A DNA stretch of 64,000 nucleotides from an uncultured bacterium (GTDB taxonomy: Bacteria > Bacillota > Clostridia > Lachnospirales > Lachnospiraceae): assembly GCA_948467735.1 (NCBI GenBank), contig CAOKFN010000014.1, positions 24,032 through 88,031 on the forward strand, in the 5' to 3' direction. Positions 34,875 to 42,716 of the stretch are shown piece after piece. The notes under the pieces are model-generated. The model was not told the origin of the DNA. It saw only the letters and a list, made by a program, of their open reading frames with translations, and did not search any database. A program made the translations under genes and the position numbers. Numbering within the stretch: position 1 is the stretch's first letter; each line of letters starts with the position of its first letter.

Positions 34875-37441
34875 ATCAGCTTTTCCTTTACAAATTCGTA
34901 TACGGTTCTGCCGCAGGATCCATCCGTATTGGCGTTAATCTTTGAGAACGCCTTCAACTGCCTTTCCCTGTCGAAAGGATTTCCGGTAACATGTCCGTCC
35001 AGCAGGTCTTTCAGGGAATTAAGCGCATTTTCATTCAGGCAATACTGCAGCCATTCCGATTCTTCCCTAAACCCCGGCTCATGCTCCAGCAAATCTTCAT
35101 AATCAAACTCAGCTTCAACTTCTTTATATTCCTTTGTAAACACATTAATATCGTAAAGCTTCCTCTCCGGCGCATACCAGATGCGGCAGTCCGCATTTCC
35201 AAGCCTCTGTAATGTGATCACAAATCCTCCCATTCCTGATGCAAGGAAATATCCGTTTCTGCCGCGGTTCTCCGAGCCAAAGGGCAGTTTCCACTCTTCC
35301 ATCCTCCCGGTCTCCACATCAAGAGAGAGATACATATTCCCCCAGTTCGGCGAGATAATAACCTTTTCCCTGCTTTTCCCCTCCCTGCACTCTTTAAAAA
35401 AAACGATATTTCCGAAAGGATGTTCATCACATTCAAACTCAAGAGGCCAGCTTACGCTTTTGAAATTCTTTGGCACATCGCCGTATTCTCTTATCTCGCC
35501 CGTCTTTGGATTCCAGCGTGTGATTGTCGTTCCTCTCATGGGTATCAGCCACAAATCCTCCCCCTCCGTCACTACTCCCTGCGTCCCCTTACTATTCTTG
35601 GAAGCGCTTCGACAGATTCTGGTATGCAAAGTATCCACATCCATAAAAATAAATTGATCGTCCTCCGGCGATGCAAATATCAGCTCATTTTCACGCAGGC
35701 CGATCCCGCCTATTTCCCACTTTTCATTTATGAACCGAACGTAGAAATTCTTTATCCCGTCTATGTACTCAATTTTTTCCTCGGCCAGCAAAAAACGAAT
35801 CAAAAACGGATACTGGTTCGGGAACAGATACAGATACCTGCCTTCTTCATCATACCAGCAGCCCGAAAAAGCATTTCCCCGTACTGTAAATTTTTTTAAT
35901 TCCATTTTTCTTATTTGCTTGTTTTCGATCACCAAAATATCCTGTGCATTACATGGAACCACATAAAGTCTGCCTTTGATTTCTATTGCACGCATATAAT
36001 ATCTGCTGCCGGAATATCCGGTGCCAAGATCCATATAAAACCTATAATGATAATCATTTTTTTCGGAATACCATAATTGGTTATTATCGGTCACTTGGTA
36101 TCTGTCGTCCCCCCATTCGTTAAACTGCAGCGCAGTCCGCTCCCCCCGCCAGTCATTTTCCCCGGGAAGGGTATGAATATAATTATTCAAAATAAAAAGG
36201 GGTTTTCCTGCAACGCCAAAAAGAGAAGTAACGCTTGTACCCGCATCTCCGATATAGACGTCCGAAAGCGCAATGGACTTTTCCATATCGGAGGTTTCAT
36301 CCAAAATCCCGATATTTTCTTCCACAAACGTCCCTTTCAGGACATGATAAATGGGCTGATACATAGGACGCATGGAATCAAACGTCGATTCCAGCAGCGG
36401 ATGGGGCCGCCACAGTAAACAGGCATCCTTTCTCCCCCGAAAGACATTAAAAACGTAATTCATCTTCTTGAGAAAAGCTTCCGTATCTGCCAGCATACCA
36501 TTGATACTGGTATTATAAAAATATACCCTCCTGCCCTTCATCTTCTCTTCCCACTCCGCGGGAGGCTTGGGCGGATTCTGACACTTATGAATCACGCTGT
36601 CAAATTTGGGCGAACCCAAAACAAGGAACTTATTATCGGGTATATGTCTATCAAAATAATTTCTGAATTTCTCCGCTTGAATCACAATATAATCCGCATA
36701 TATATAAGCCGGGCACATCGCCTGTCCGGCGCTCATGCCGCCCGACGCAGCATAATACGGAATATAGACAAGGCAGTCCGTATATTTTTTTATATTTTTT
36801 GAATAATAAAAAGGATGTACGCTTGTGACAAAATTCATATCATCATATGGATTATGGATAAAAACCATATCCGGACAATGACTCTCAAAATCAAAATCAT
36901 TATATAGGGTAATCGGGACATCCGCCGGATACCGATCCGCCTCATAATGCATATCCCCAAAACTGCCGTCCGGATTTTTAGAGTAATATGGAATCGGAAC
37001 CACATAAGCGTCGCAGTCCGAATCCGCCGCAGCCGCCCGCCACACGCTTTCAAGACTATCCCACATGCTTGCCTTATACGGTAGAAAAACTGCTTCCACC
37101 CGTGTTTTCACATCTTTTTGTAAACTGTTTAATATTTGAATCAGTTTCTGCTGTAAAGCTTTAAAAACCTTGTTTACATTTCCTTCGTTCCCGCTCCCAA
37201 GTTTTTCATGGAAATCGTACAGCAGTTCGCAGTATTCCTCCAATAATGTTACCGTGGGATGTCCTTCACCTTCCGTTTTTTCAATTAACGTTCCCAAAGA
37301 GATTCCCCCGTTTTGACATTCCTCCAGCAACTCCATGGCGCGGGAAATGTTTTCCTGCTTGATATATTTCCTAATCTGATCATGGGCCTGACCAATCTGC
37401 CCGATCAGCTCTTTTGCCTGCTGTTTCAATTTCCTTCTCAT
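34871..37441 (-). CDS. Large TagF-like protein with possible C-terminal beta-propeller
   Basis: 856 residues. A helical N terminus (~1-115) precedes a region related to CDP-glycerol glycerophosphotransferases (~120-440): TLYNDFDFESHCPDMVFIHNPYDD, VYIPYYAASGG, LWRPHPLLEST and VYIGDAGTSVTSLFG, where the last is the family's nucleotide-site loop. The remaining ~400 residues contain repeated short strands ending in Trp- and Asp-rich turns (DLWLIP, TRWNPKTGEI), as in beta-propellers. Combined with the fused TagD gene it probably transfers a polyol phosphate. It is the gene nearest the structured RNA region and may be first in its transcript. Confidence 0.75.
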   Translation of the reverse strand: MRRKLKQQAKELIGQIGQAHDQIRKYIKQENISRAMELLEECQNGGISLGTLIEKTEGEGHPTVTLLEEYCELLYDFHEKLGSGNEGNVNKVFKALQQKLIQILNSLQKDVKTRVEAVFLPYKASMWDSLESVWRAAAADSDCDAYVVPIPYYSKNPDGSFGDMHYEADRYPADVPITLYNDFDFESHCPDMVFIHNPYDDMNFVTSVHPFYYSKNIKKYTDCLVYIPYYAASGGMSAGQAMCPAYIYADYIVIQAEKFRNYFDRHIPDNKFLVLGSPKFDSVIHKCQNPPKPPAEWEEKMKGRRVYFYNTSINGMLADTEAFLKKMNYVFNVFRGRKDACLLWRPHPLLESTFDSMRPMYQPIYHVLKGTFVEENIGILDETSDMEKSIALSDVYIGDAGTSVTSLFGVAGKPLFILNNYIHTLPGENDWRGERTALQFNEWGDDRYQVTDNNQLWYSEKNDYHYRFYMDLGTGYSGSRYYMRAIEIKGRLYVVPCNAQDILVIENKQIRKMELKKFTVRGNAFSGCWYDEEGRYLYLFPNQYPFLIRFLLAEEKIEYIDGIKNFYVRFINEKWEIGGIGLRENELIFASPEDDQFIFMDVDTLHTRICRSASKNSKGTQGVVTEGEDLWLIPMRGTTITRWNPKTGEIREYGDVPKNFKSVSWPLEFECDEHPFGNIVFFKECREGKSREKVIISPNWGNMYLSLDVETGRMEEWKLPFGSENRGRNGYFLASGMGGFVITLQRLGNADCRIWYAPERKLYDINVFTKEYKEVEAEFDYEDLLEHEPGFREESEWLQYCLNENALNSLKDLLDGHVTGNPFDRERQLKAFSKINANTDGSCGRTVYEFVKEKLI

Positions 37442-37499
37442 TGCCCTTTTATCTCACCACCTTATCAGGCTCTGTAATTGTTTTTAATAAGGCACATTT

Positions 37500-37765
37500 T
37501 GTCATCCTTTTCGGATGATGCCGACAGGCCTTTTATCTGGCAATCCATATTTTACGCCCGCCTGCTTCGCTCCCGGTACTTCTCGGCCGCGGCACTTCGC
37601 GCCTCCGAGTTCCCATGGGTCTTGGCATACCCAATTCCCGCCCCCATGGGGGACGGCTTCCAATGCCGTTCTTGTTTTTATATCAAAAGAATTCTTCCAC
37701 AGTCCTGTTCCCGCTTTCGGTTCCGGTCAAATGCTGCCCTTCGGGGCGCATTCATCCATGGAGTC
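37500..37765 (-). ncRNA. Structured RNA region downstream of the TnpB-like gene, candidate guide RNA scaffold
   Basis: Within the 462-base gene-free gap 37442-37903, this GC-rich part folds into several helices: 37653-37657 with 37665-37669, 37641-37652 (palindrome), 37616-37620 with 37629-37633, 37582-37586 with 37605-37609 enclosing 37591-37595 with 37599-37603, and 37502-37507 with 37513-37518. The innermost pair of the fourth needs a G-U wobble that exists only in minus-strand RNA. The rest of the gap (37766-37903) is A/T-rich and unstructured. TnpB proteins take their guide RNA from just this place, 3' of their gene. It is also the leader of the 34871 gene, so a cis-regulatory leader is an alternative. 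Confidence 0.5.
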
Positions 37766-37903
37766 TTTCATAATGAACTTTTTTGCTTTTTATATCGCGT
37801 TCTTCATTTCGCTTTTTATTTCATCTTATATATTTCTGTTTTTTTATTTCTTCATTTTAAATACTTTTCTATTCTGATTTTCCGTCCCTATTTTTCTTGA
37901 AAT

Positions 37904-39280
37904 TCACTTTTTCTCTGGGAATTCACTTTCCTTTTGAATTCCGCCTTCCTTCATTTCCCTTTTTCGAGCGCTTTCCGCCTGCATGTTCTTCCCTCTTTTA
38001 AGGACGTTCGCCGCCGTATTCTGCCTTTCCGGCATTTCCAGCCCGCAGGAGGCGCAGCGGAACATATCGCCGTCCTTCACGCCCTCGGCCCCGCATCGGC
38101 TGCACTCAGTACCGATACCCTTTCCAAATACCTCCACCAATTCGATGGAGCGCTCTTTACATTTCTGCGCAAGCCTGCTTTTCACATAGCCCTTCTGCCA
38201 CATGCTCACCGAAGCGTTTATTTTCCTGTTGACGCCCGTCTTTGATACGGCGGGCAGCTTAGGGAAATACAGCGTTCCCGGCTTCTCTGTTTCCAGCATT
38301 CGGTTGATTTCCGCGTTTATATAGGAATGAAGCGCCGTTTCCAGCCTTGCTTTTCCCGCATTGTACTTTTTCATGCCCGGGTTGTTCTTGGCGTTTCTGC
38401 GGTGGCGCGGCAGCTTCTTTCTCACGTAGTCCGTGAGGGCGGATTGATATTCCAGATATCGTTCCCCATAGCTTGTGCCCGTGTCCGTGACAAACATGCA
38501 GCGCAGTCCCATCGCCAAGCCCCTCTGACCTTCATAGCCTGCCGGATGCTTCCTTTTTACTTCCACCGGTACGTTGATAGTGATGCTTCCTTCCTTCGGG
38601 TACAGGCGGATGAATACCTGCCTTGTATAGCGGTTGTTATCCGTAAGCGGAATGAAAAGCCTCCGGCGGCTTTCCTTCATGGAAAGATAAATTCCATGAT
38701 CCGCATAGCGGTATCCCTTTGGCGACGCCGTAAATCCGTCCGCCGCATCGGTATGAGGTTTTACCAGATGTCTGCGCACTTGTCTGCGCAGATACTGATC
38801 CAGTCTGTGGACGTCCACCCCGGCACAGAGAGTATGATATGTTTCCTTCCAGTCTCCCTCTAGTTCCGGCTCCCCGCCTGCCAGAACCGCCTCAAAACAG
38901 CGGCTTTGTTTCATGACAAAGCGCAGGTAGTGTCTGTCCTCCGGCGTCAGTTTCTCATTTTCCTTAATATTCGCCTCAATCCTGCTCTTTGTGCGGGCCC
39001 ACTGACTCTTAATATCCCCTAATGCGTCAAAGATGGAGAGATAAAAGTACACCGACGGAAGCCCCAGCCTCTCCCGCAGTCCGCTGTGGGTCATTTCGTT
39101 CTGCACCGTGTAGCCCGGATAGATTTTGGCGAGGCCCCCTATCCCTCCATAGCGGTCATAGACGAAGTTTCGGACCTTCCGGCAGTCTTCCGCGATTTCC
39201 AGAAGCCTCTCCATATCTTTTGCAGAGATTGGAACCTTGTTGTATTGATAGACTGTCTTGTATATTGTCTCCTGAGACAT
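37904..39280 (-). CDS. TnpB-like protein with all RuvC catalytic residues replaced (TldR candidate)
   Basis: 458 residues, full TnpB length. The N-terminal helical/wedge part, RuvC core and zinc ribbon (CSRCG...FRCASCG) are intact. Active relatives have GxD at RuvC-I, a Glu-Asp-Leu at RuvC-II and an Asp in the DxDxNA motif after the zinc ribbon. Here the equivalent segments, alignable without gaps, read GLAMGLR, YFPKLP and MPERQNTAAN, so Asp, Glu and Asp are Ala, Pro and Arg. The open frame is uninterrupted, so this is not simple decay. Nuclease-dead TnpB proteins (TldR) are known to be RNA-guided transcriptional repressors. No transposase tnpA is present. Confidence 0.85.
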   Translation of the reverse strand: MSQETIYKTVYQYNKVPISAKDMERLLEIAEDCRKVRNFVYDRYGGIGGLAKIYPGYTVQNEMTHSGLRERLGLPSVYFYLSIFDALGDIKSQWARTKSRIEANIKENEKLTPEDRHYLRFVMKQSRCFEAVLAGGEPELEGDWKETYHTLCAGVDVHRLDQYLRRQVRRHLVKPHTDAADGFTASPKGYRYADHGIYLSMKESRRRLFIPLTDNNRYTRQVFIRLYPKEGSITINVPVEVKRKHPAGYEGQRGLAMGLRCMFVTDTGTSYGERYLEYQSALTDYVRKKLPRHRRNAKNNPGMKKYNAGKARLETALHSYINAEINRMLETEKPGTLYFPKLPAVSKTGVNRKINASVSMWQKGYVKSRLAQKCKERSIELVEVFGKGIGTECSRCGAEGVKDGDMFRCASCGLEMPERQNTAANVLKRGKNMQAESARKREMKEGGIQKESEFPEKK

Positions 39281-39382
39281 CCGTCTTTTCCACCCCTGCT
39301 CTGCCGCGGCAGGCTCCGCCGCTCATCCTGTTTTCTGCTAAATTTCCTCTAAATAATAACTTTTGATAAATCCTGCCTCCGT

Positions 39383-39420
39383 AATTTCGCAGATTGTTAT
39401 AATCTGCGAAATTTTTTTAG
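39383..39420 (+). terminator. 13-bp palindrome with T run, left inverted copy
   Basis: AATTTCGCAGATT (39383-39395), loop GTTAT, and its exact complement (39401-39413) run into seven T (39412-39418). On the plus strand this is a good intrinsic terminator. It stands 103 bases upstream of the TnpB-like start codon. An inverted copy lies at 39748-39787. Confidence 0.65.
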
Positions 39421-39660
39421 ATAATTTGAGAAAGATCGCATTTTTTGACCGACGGCCCTTCATCTTGACCCTTTACAGACAGTTATCAGGATATCGTGAC
39501 CGACGGATTTTGGCGGCGTACACTGCGGTTCCGGCATTTTATTTCGACCACTTTTTTGACCACATTTTGATTGGAGGCAAGATTTTGCCTTCTTAAAAAT
39601 GCCCTGTTTATGCGTAGTTGAGAAGAATCTCTCTGAGAAATATTAGAAAAAAATATTCTT
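39421..39660. other. Gene-free stretch with repeated TTGACC-type boxes
   Basis: This is the left part of the 636-base gene-free region 39281-39916. TTGACC occurs at 39445, 39465 and 39556, with TGACC at 39497 and CGACC at 39545; GACCGACGG occurs twice, 51 bases apart (39447, 39498). A short hairpin (GGCAA/TTGCC) lies near 39575-39588. The boxes might be operator half-sites. No coding sequence is credible here. Confidence 0.4.
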
Positions 39661-39663
39661 TTC

Positions 39664-39692
39664 TTGACAAAACAAATCTTAAAATCTATAAT
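39664..39692 (+). promoter_or_regulatory. Perfect consensus vegetative promoter
   Basis: TTGACA (39664-39669) and TATAAT (39687-39692) are both exact, with 17 bases between. Transcription would start near 39699 and run antisense to the neighbouring genes, into the palindrome at 39753-39787. Among the sites I found here it is the best match to consensus. Confidence 0.75.
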
Positions 39693-39698
39693 GAAGTT

Positions 39699-39790
39699 AT
39701 CTTCAATGGCCGATATTTACTGTAGATGTGAAGATATGGCTTCCAGCTATAAAAAATTTCGCAGATTATAACAATCTACGAAATTTTCTA
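39699..39790 (+). ncRNA. Candidate ~90-nt small RNA
   Basis: Bounded by the consensus promoter upstream and a stem-loop followed by TTTTCT downstream (39753-39790). Near the 5' end GAAG and CTTC can pair. A 21-codon frame (39706-39771, starting MADIYCRCED) is contained in it but has no ribosome site, so a non-coding RNA is preferred. Expression is inferred only from the signals. Confidence 0.4.
39748..39787 (-). terminator. Right inverted copy of the palindrome, terminator after the nuclease gene
   Basis: This is the 39383 palindrome in inverted orientation with one mismatch. On the minus strand its stem (39785-39755) is followed by six T, making an intrinsic terminator about 130 bases after the AHH nuclease stop. 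On the plus strand it ends the candidate small RNA. Identity between the two copies includes the inner T tract, about 38 bases. Confidence 0.65.
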
Positions 39791-39916
39791 AAATATGGCT
39801 TATCATTTGTCCCGATCTCATATGCCTTTCTTTTCAAAAACTGATTTTCGGTTTATGCCTGTCAGATATCCCTCTGGCAGCCTGCTGCCAGCTCTCGTCC
39901 TGAGGCTCCCTTTCCG

Positions 39917-40450
39917 TCAGAAAACCATATCGTCCAGATATTCCGCGCTGGAATCTCCTATTATGCTTTCTATTTCCGCCGCGATTGTTTTCAGATCCTT
40001 GCTCCTGTTTCGATTAATGTAGCCCTGCACCCTTCCGTCATAACGGTTATGCTGAGGGACATTTTTTCTGTGCGCAATGGTGCGTTCATCCCCTTTCAGC
40101 AGATGGACGCTTTTTGTCCCGTCCAGAAGAATTCCATTCCACGCTTCGTTAAACTCCTCCGTCGGATAATCGTCGGATATTTGATCAAGTCCCATGGATT
40201 GCACCTTGTTTCCCAGAATAATATGATGGGCCTCCCCGCCTTTTCCTTTTCCACCCAACGCCATGCGCAGCTTTCTCGCGTTCAGATATTGGGAGTCATG
40301 ATTATCTCCCTCCGCTTCCTCCTCCGCTATCCTCCTAATCTCCGGTATTGCCCTCTCCGCCGCCGGACGTCGGGGACGGCCTGCATACCTTCCAAATAAA
40401 CTCTCGGAATTAGATTCACTTTCAAACTGCATATCAGTATGGTATAACAT
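39917..40450 (-). CDS. Small AHH-type HNH nuclease, candidate injected effector
   Basis: 177 residues. The C-terminal half has the AHH pattern: GGEAHHIILGNK with AHH at 74-76, WNGILLDG with Asn105, AHR with His127 and QHNRYDGRVQGYI with His134. AHH domains are metal-dependent nucleases common at the ends of bacterial polymorphic toxins. The first ~55 residues are charged and low in order, which could be a loading leader. The ATG at 40450 (AGGAG eight bases before) avoids the XRE gene. It follows the injection-system ATPase and XRE genes on the same strand. No immunity gene is evident. Confidence 0.7.
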   Translation of the reverse strand: MLYHTDMQFESESNSESLFGRYAGRPRRPAAERAIPEIRRIAEEEAEGDNHDSQYLNARKLRMALGGKGKGGEAHHIILGNKVQSMGLDQISDDYPTEEFNEAWNGILLDGTKSVHLLKGDERTIAHRKNVPQHNRYDGRVQGYINRNRSKDLKTIAAEIESIIGDSSAEYLDDMVF

Positions 40451-40518
40451 AGCTTTTTCTCCTAATCTAATTTTATTCTCTGCGCTTTGGCACATAACGC
40501 GCCGCAATACATGCCGCC

Positions 40519-40740
40519 CTACCTTCTCCTCTTCACCGTGTCCATCCCCAAAAAATAATCCGCGGAGACATGATATAATTCGCATAGCAAAATGACCTTA
40601 TCAATCGGAAGCGCATTCTTTCCCGTCTCATAGCGGGAATAAACCCTCTGGTCTATCCGCAGGTAAGCCGCCACCTCCTTCTGCTTCAAATCATGATCCT
40701 CACGAAGCTCTCTCATCATCATGACATAATCTTTCCTCAT
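40519..40740 (-). CDS. XRE-family helix-turn-helix regulator
   Basis: 73 residues, almost entirely one Cro/CI-type DNA-binding domain: LREDHDLKQKEVAAYLRIDQ contains the helix-turn-helix, followed by VYSRYETGKNALPIDK and a basic tail KRRR. AGAGGGGG lies seven bases before the ATG. It sits 22 bases after the AAA+ gene and before the nuclease gene, at the end of the injection-system operon, and is a plausible local repressor. Confidence 0.9.
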   Translation of the reverse strand: MRKDYVMMMRELREDHDLKQKEVAAYLRIDQRVYSRYETGKNALPIDKVILLCELYHVSADYFLGMDTVKRRR

Positions 40741-40762
40741 AGCGATTCCCCCTCTGTCCTTC

Positions 40763-42700
40763 TCAAAACCCTTTTATTACCGTTTCGTCCTTTCCTGCTT
40801 CCATCTCCAGCGCCTCCCGGACATGACTCTTGGCGATGATCCCGTTTTCATCACAGACTGCCAGCAGCTTCGCCACGGAAGCCGCCGCGCAGATCCGGGC
40901 GGGGCTTAACGCCGCCGCTTCCGCCAGCGCCTTATAATCCACATCCTTCCCCACGGGCAGGTTCCCCTCCAGCGCCTTCCTCCACAGACGCTCCCTTCCC
41001 TCCCCGTCCAGCCCGCGGAACTTCACCACAAAACGTATCCGCCTCACAAAAGCGTCGTCAAAATGGTCCTTAAGATTTGTGGCGAGAATCAATATTCCCT
41101 CATATTCCTCCATCCTCTGCAGCAGATACGCAGCCGACACGTTGGCGTACCTGTCATGGGAATCCTTGACGGCGGTACGCTTTGTAAACACCGCGTCCGC
41201 CTCGTCGAAAAAAAGCAGATACCGGTTCCGCTCCGCGACACGAAATACCTCCTCAATATGCTTTTCCGTCTCGCCGATATATTTGTCAAATATCCGGGAC
41301 AAATCCACCGAAAAAAGAGGAAGCCCAAGCTGTCCCGCCAGCACCGAAGCCGCCATGGTTTTGCCCGTTCCCGATTCCCCGTGGAACAGCACCTGAAATC
41401 CCTTCCCTCCCCCCCATGCCTTTGCCAGCCGAATCACCGTATTCAACTGTCTCTGGCAGTCCTTGGAAAGAACCATTTCCTCCGGCCCGTACCCATCCTC
41501 TATGACTCTGCCATACCTTGACGCCTCCTGCGTTTCCTTAAGCCCGGCCCGCCAGATCTCCCGATCCGCAGGGAAATCCGGCCCGGCCCGCAGAATAATT
41601 TCCCGCTTATATTTTTGAAATTCTCCGATTGTCAGCCGATATCGCCCCAAAAGCTCCTCCTGCCACGGCCTTCGGTATTCCGGCGCAAGCCATGTCTCCA
41701 GCGCCATTCTCTTCTCCTCACCGGAAAGCGTATCCCCCAAGGCAATTCCCACATCGGCATATTTCCGAATCAATTCCCTCTGAGCCTGCGTCCGAGTCAA
41801 AAAGCACAGCCGAACGCCGTATAAATCATCAAGCAGAAGCTCAATCCTCCGATCCCATTCCCTCCTTTCGGCCGTGTCCGGCAAATCATCCACCGGCTCC
41901 AAGACGACCACCGGCCTTACAAGTCTGACAATCAGGCGCAGTGACTGCCGGGTACGGTCCGTCAGAATCTCCGAAGCCCCAAACACCCGCCCCGTCTCCA
42001 CCAGCAGAACGCTCGCGCCAATCTTTTGGCACGCCCGCCGCAATAGCGTATGACTGCCGCTTCCCGGGCCGCCATGCACTAAGACCCGCACATCCTCTTC
42101 CTCATTCAGATATCTGCAAAGCATCCCGCATTCTTTTTCATGGAGGGGCAGAAGCGCCTTTGACATGTCCTCCTCTTCCCCCGCAAAATAAATCCGATAC
42201 CACTCTTCCCAAGGCAGGCTCCCGGTAAGCAGGAAGCCAAAGGCCATGGGGGATAAATGCAAAGGCGCCTGAAGAATTCCCCTCTGCCCCGATTCCTCCA
42301 AGGCCGCGTCCAATATATCCCGCAGCGCGCCTTCTCTCTCATATATCTTTGCAATCAACGAAAAATCAACCGAAATCACCTGTGAAAGCATCCTTACAGC
42401 ATACTGCAGGCCGGGCCATCCGCCATATCGATTCCTGTAGTCCGCACACAGTCCGTCTTCCAGCTCACAGCAGAATAAAAACATCACCATCCAATACTCC
42501 GCTTTTGTCAGCCGATAGCATTTCCGCAGATACACCGCCGGAATAAAAACATCCGTATTCCTCTCCCGTTCCTCCAACAGCGCCGTTTTTTCCACAGCCT
42601 GCCCCGCGTTCCCCTCCCCGTTCTCCTGCAGCAGCCGAAATAACTCCGCATATTCCTGCAAATGCTCTTCTGGGGATAAAAACCCCCTCCCGTCTCCCAT
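40763..42700 (-). CDS. AAA+ ATPase of the contractile injection system (Afp15/Pvc15-like)
   Basis: 645 residues. The C-terminal AAA+ domain is complete: Walker A GESGTGKT (441-448), Walker B LLFFDEAD (495-502), sensor ATN (540-542) and an arginine pair FVRRIR. An earlier P-loop-like GGPGSGSH (~210-217) lacks the Lys and is a degenerate first ATPase domain. Homologues are standard in extracellular injection-system loci, where they are thought to help particle assembly or disassembly. The ATG at 42700 is chosen (GGGGG seven bases upstream). Cytoplasmic. Confidence 0.9.
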   Translation of the reverse strand: MGDGRGFLSPEEHLQEYAELFRLLQENGEGNAGQAVEKTALLEERERNTDVFIPAVYLRKCYRLTKAEYWMVMFLFCCELEDGLCADYRNRYGGWPGLQYAVRMLSQVISVDFSLIAKIYEREGALRDILDAALEESGQRGILQAPLHLSPMAFGFLLTGSLPWEEWYRIYFAGEEEDMSKALLPLHEKECGMLCRYLNEEEDVRVLVHGGPGSGSHTLLRRACQKIGASVLLVETGRVFGASEILTDRTRQSLRLIVRLVRPVVVLEPVDDLPDTAERREWDRRIELLLDDLYGVRLCFLTRTQAQRELIRKYADVGIALGDTLSGEEKRMALETWLAPEYRRPWQEELLGRYRLTIGEFQKYKREIILRAGPDFPADREIWRAGLKETQEASRYGRVIEDGYGPEEMVLSKDCQRQLNTVIRLAKAWGGGKGFQVLFHGESGTGKTMAASVLAGQLGLPLFSVDLSRIFDKYIGETEKHIEEVFRVAERNRYLLFFDEADAVFTKRTAVKDSHDRYANVSAAYLLQRMEEYEGILILATNLKDHFDDAFVRRIRFVVKFRGLDGEGRERLWRKALEGNLPVGKDVDYKALAEAAALSPARICAAASVAKLLAVCDENGIIAKSHVREALEMEAGKDETVIKGF

Positions 42701-42716
42701 ACATTTTCCCCCTTCT

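Noticed and set aside
37904..39280. Active IS605-type transposon
   Set aside because: No tnpA, and the RuvC catalytic residues are all replaced.
39706..39771. 21-codon frame MADIYCRCED... within the putative small RNA
   Set aside because: Starts about 7 bases from the predicted transcript start, with no ribosome site; kept only as a remark on the RNA.
39867..39890. CTGGCAG/CTGCCAG hairpin after the AHH gene as its terminator
   Set aside because: No T run follows it on the minus strand; the palindrome at 39748-39787 is the better terminator.
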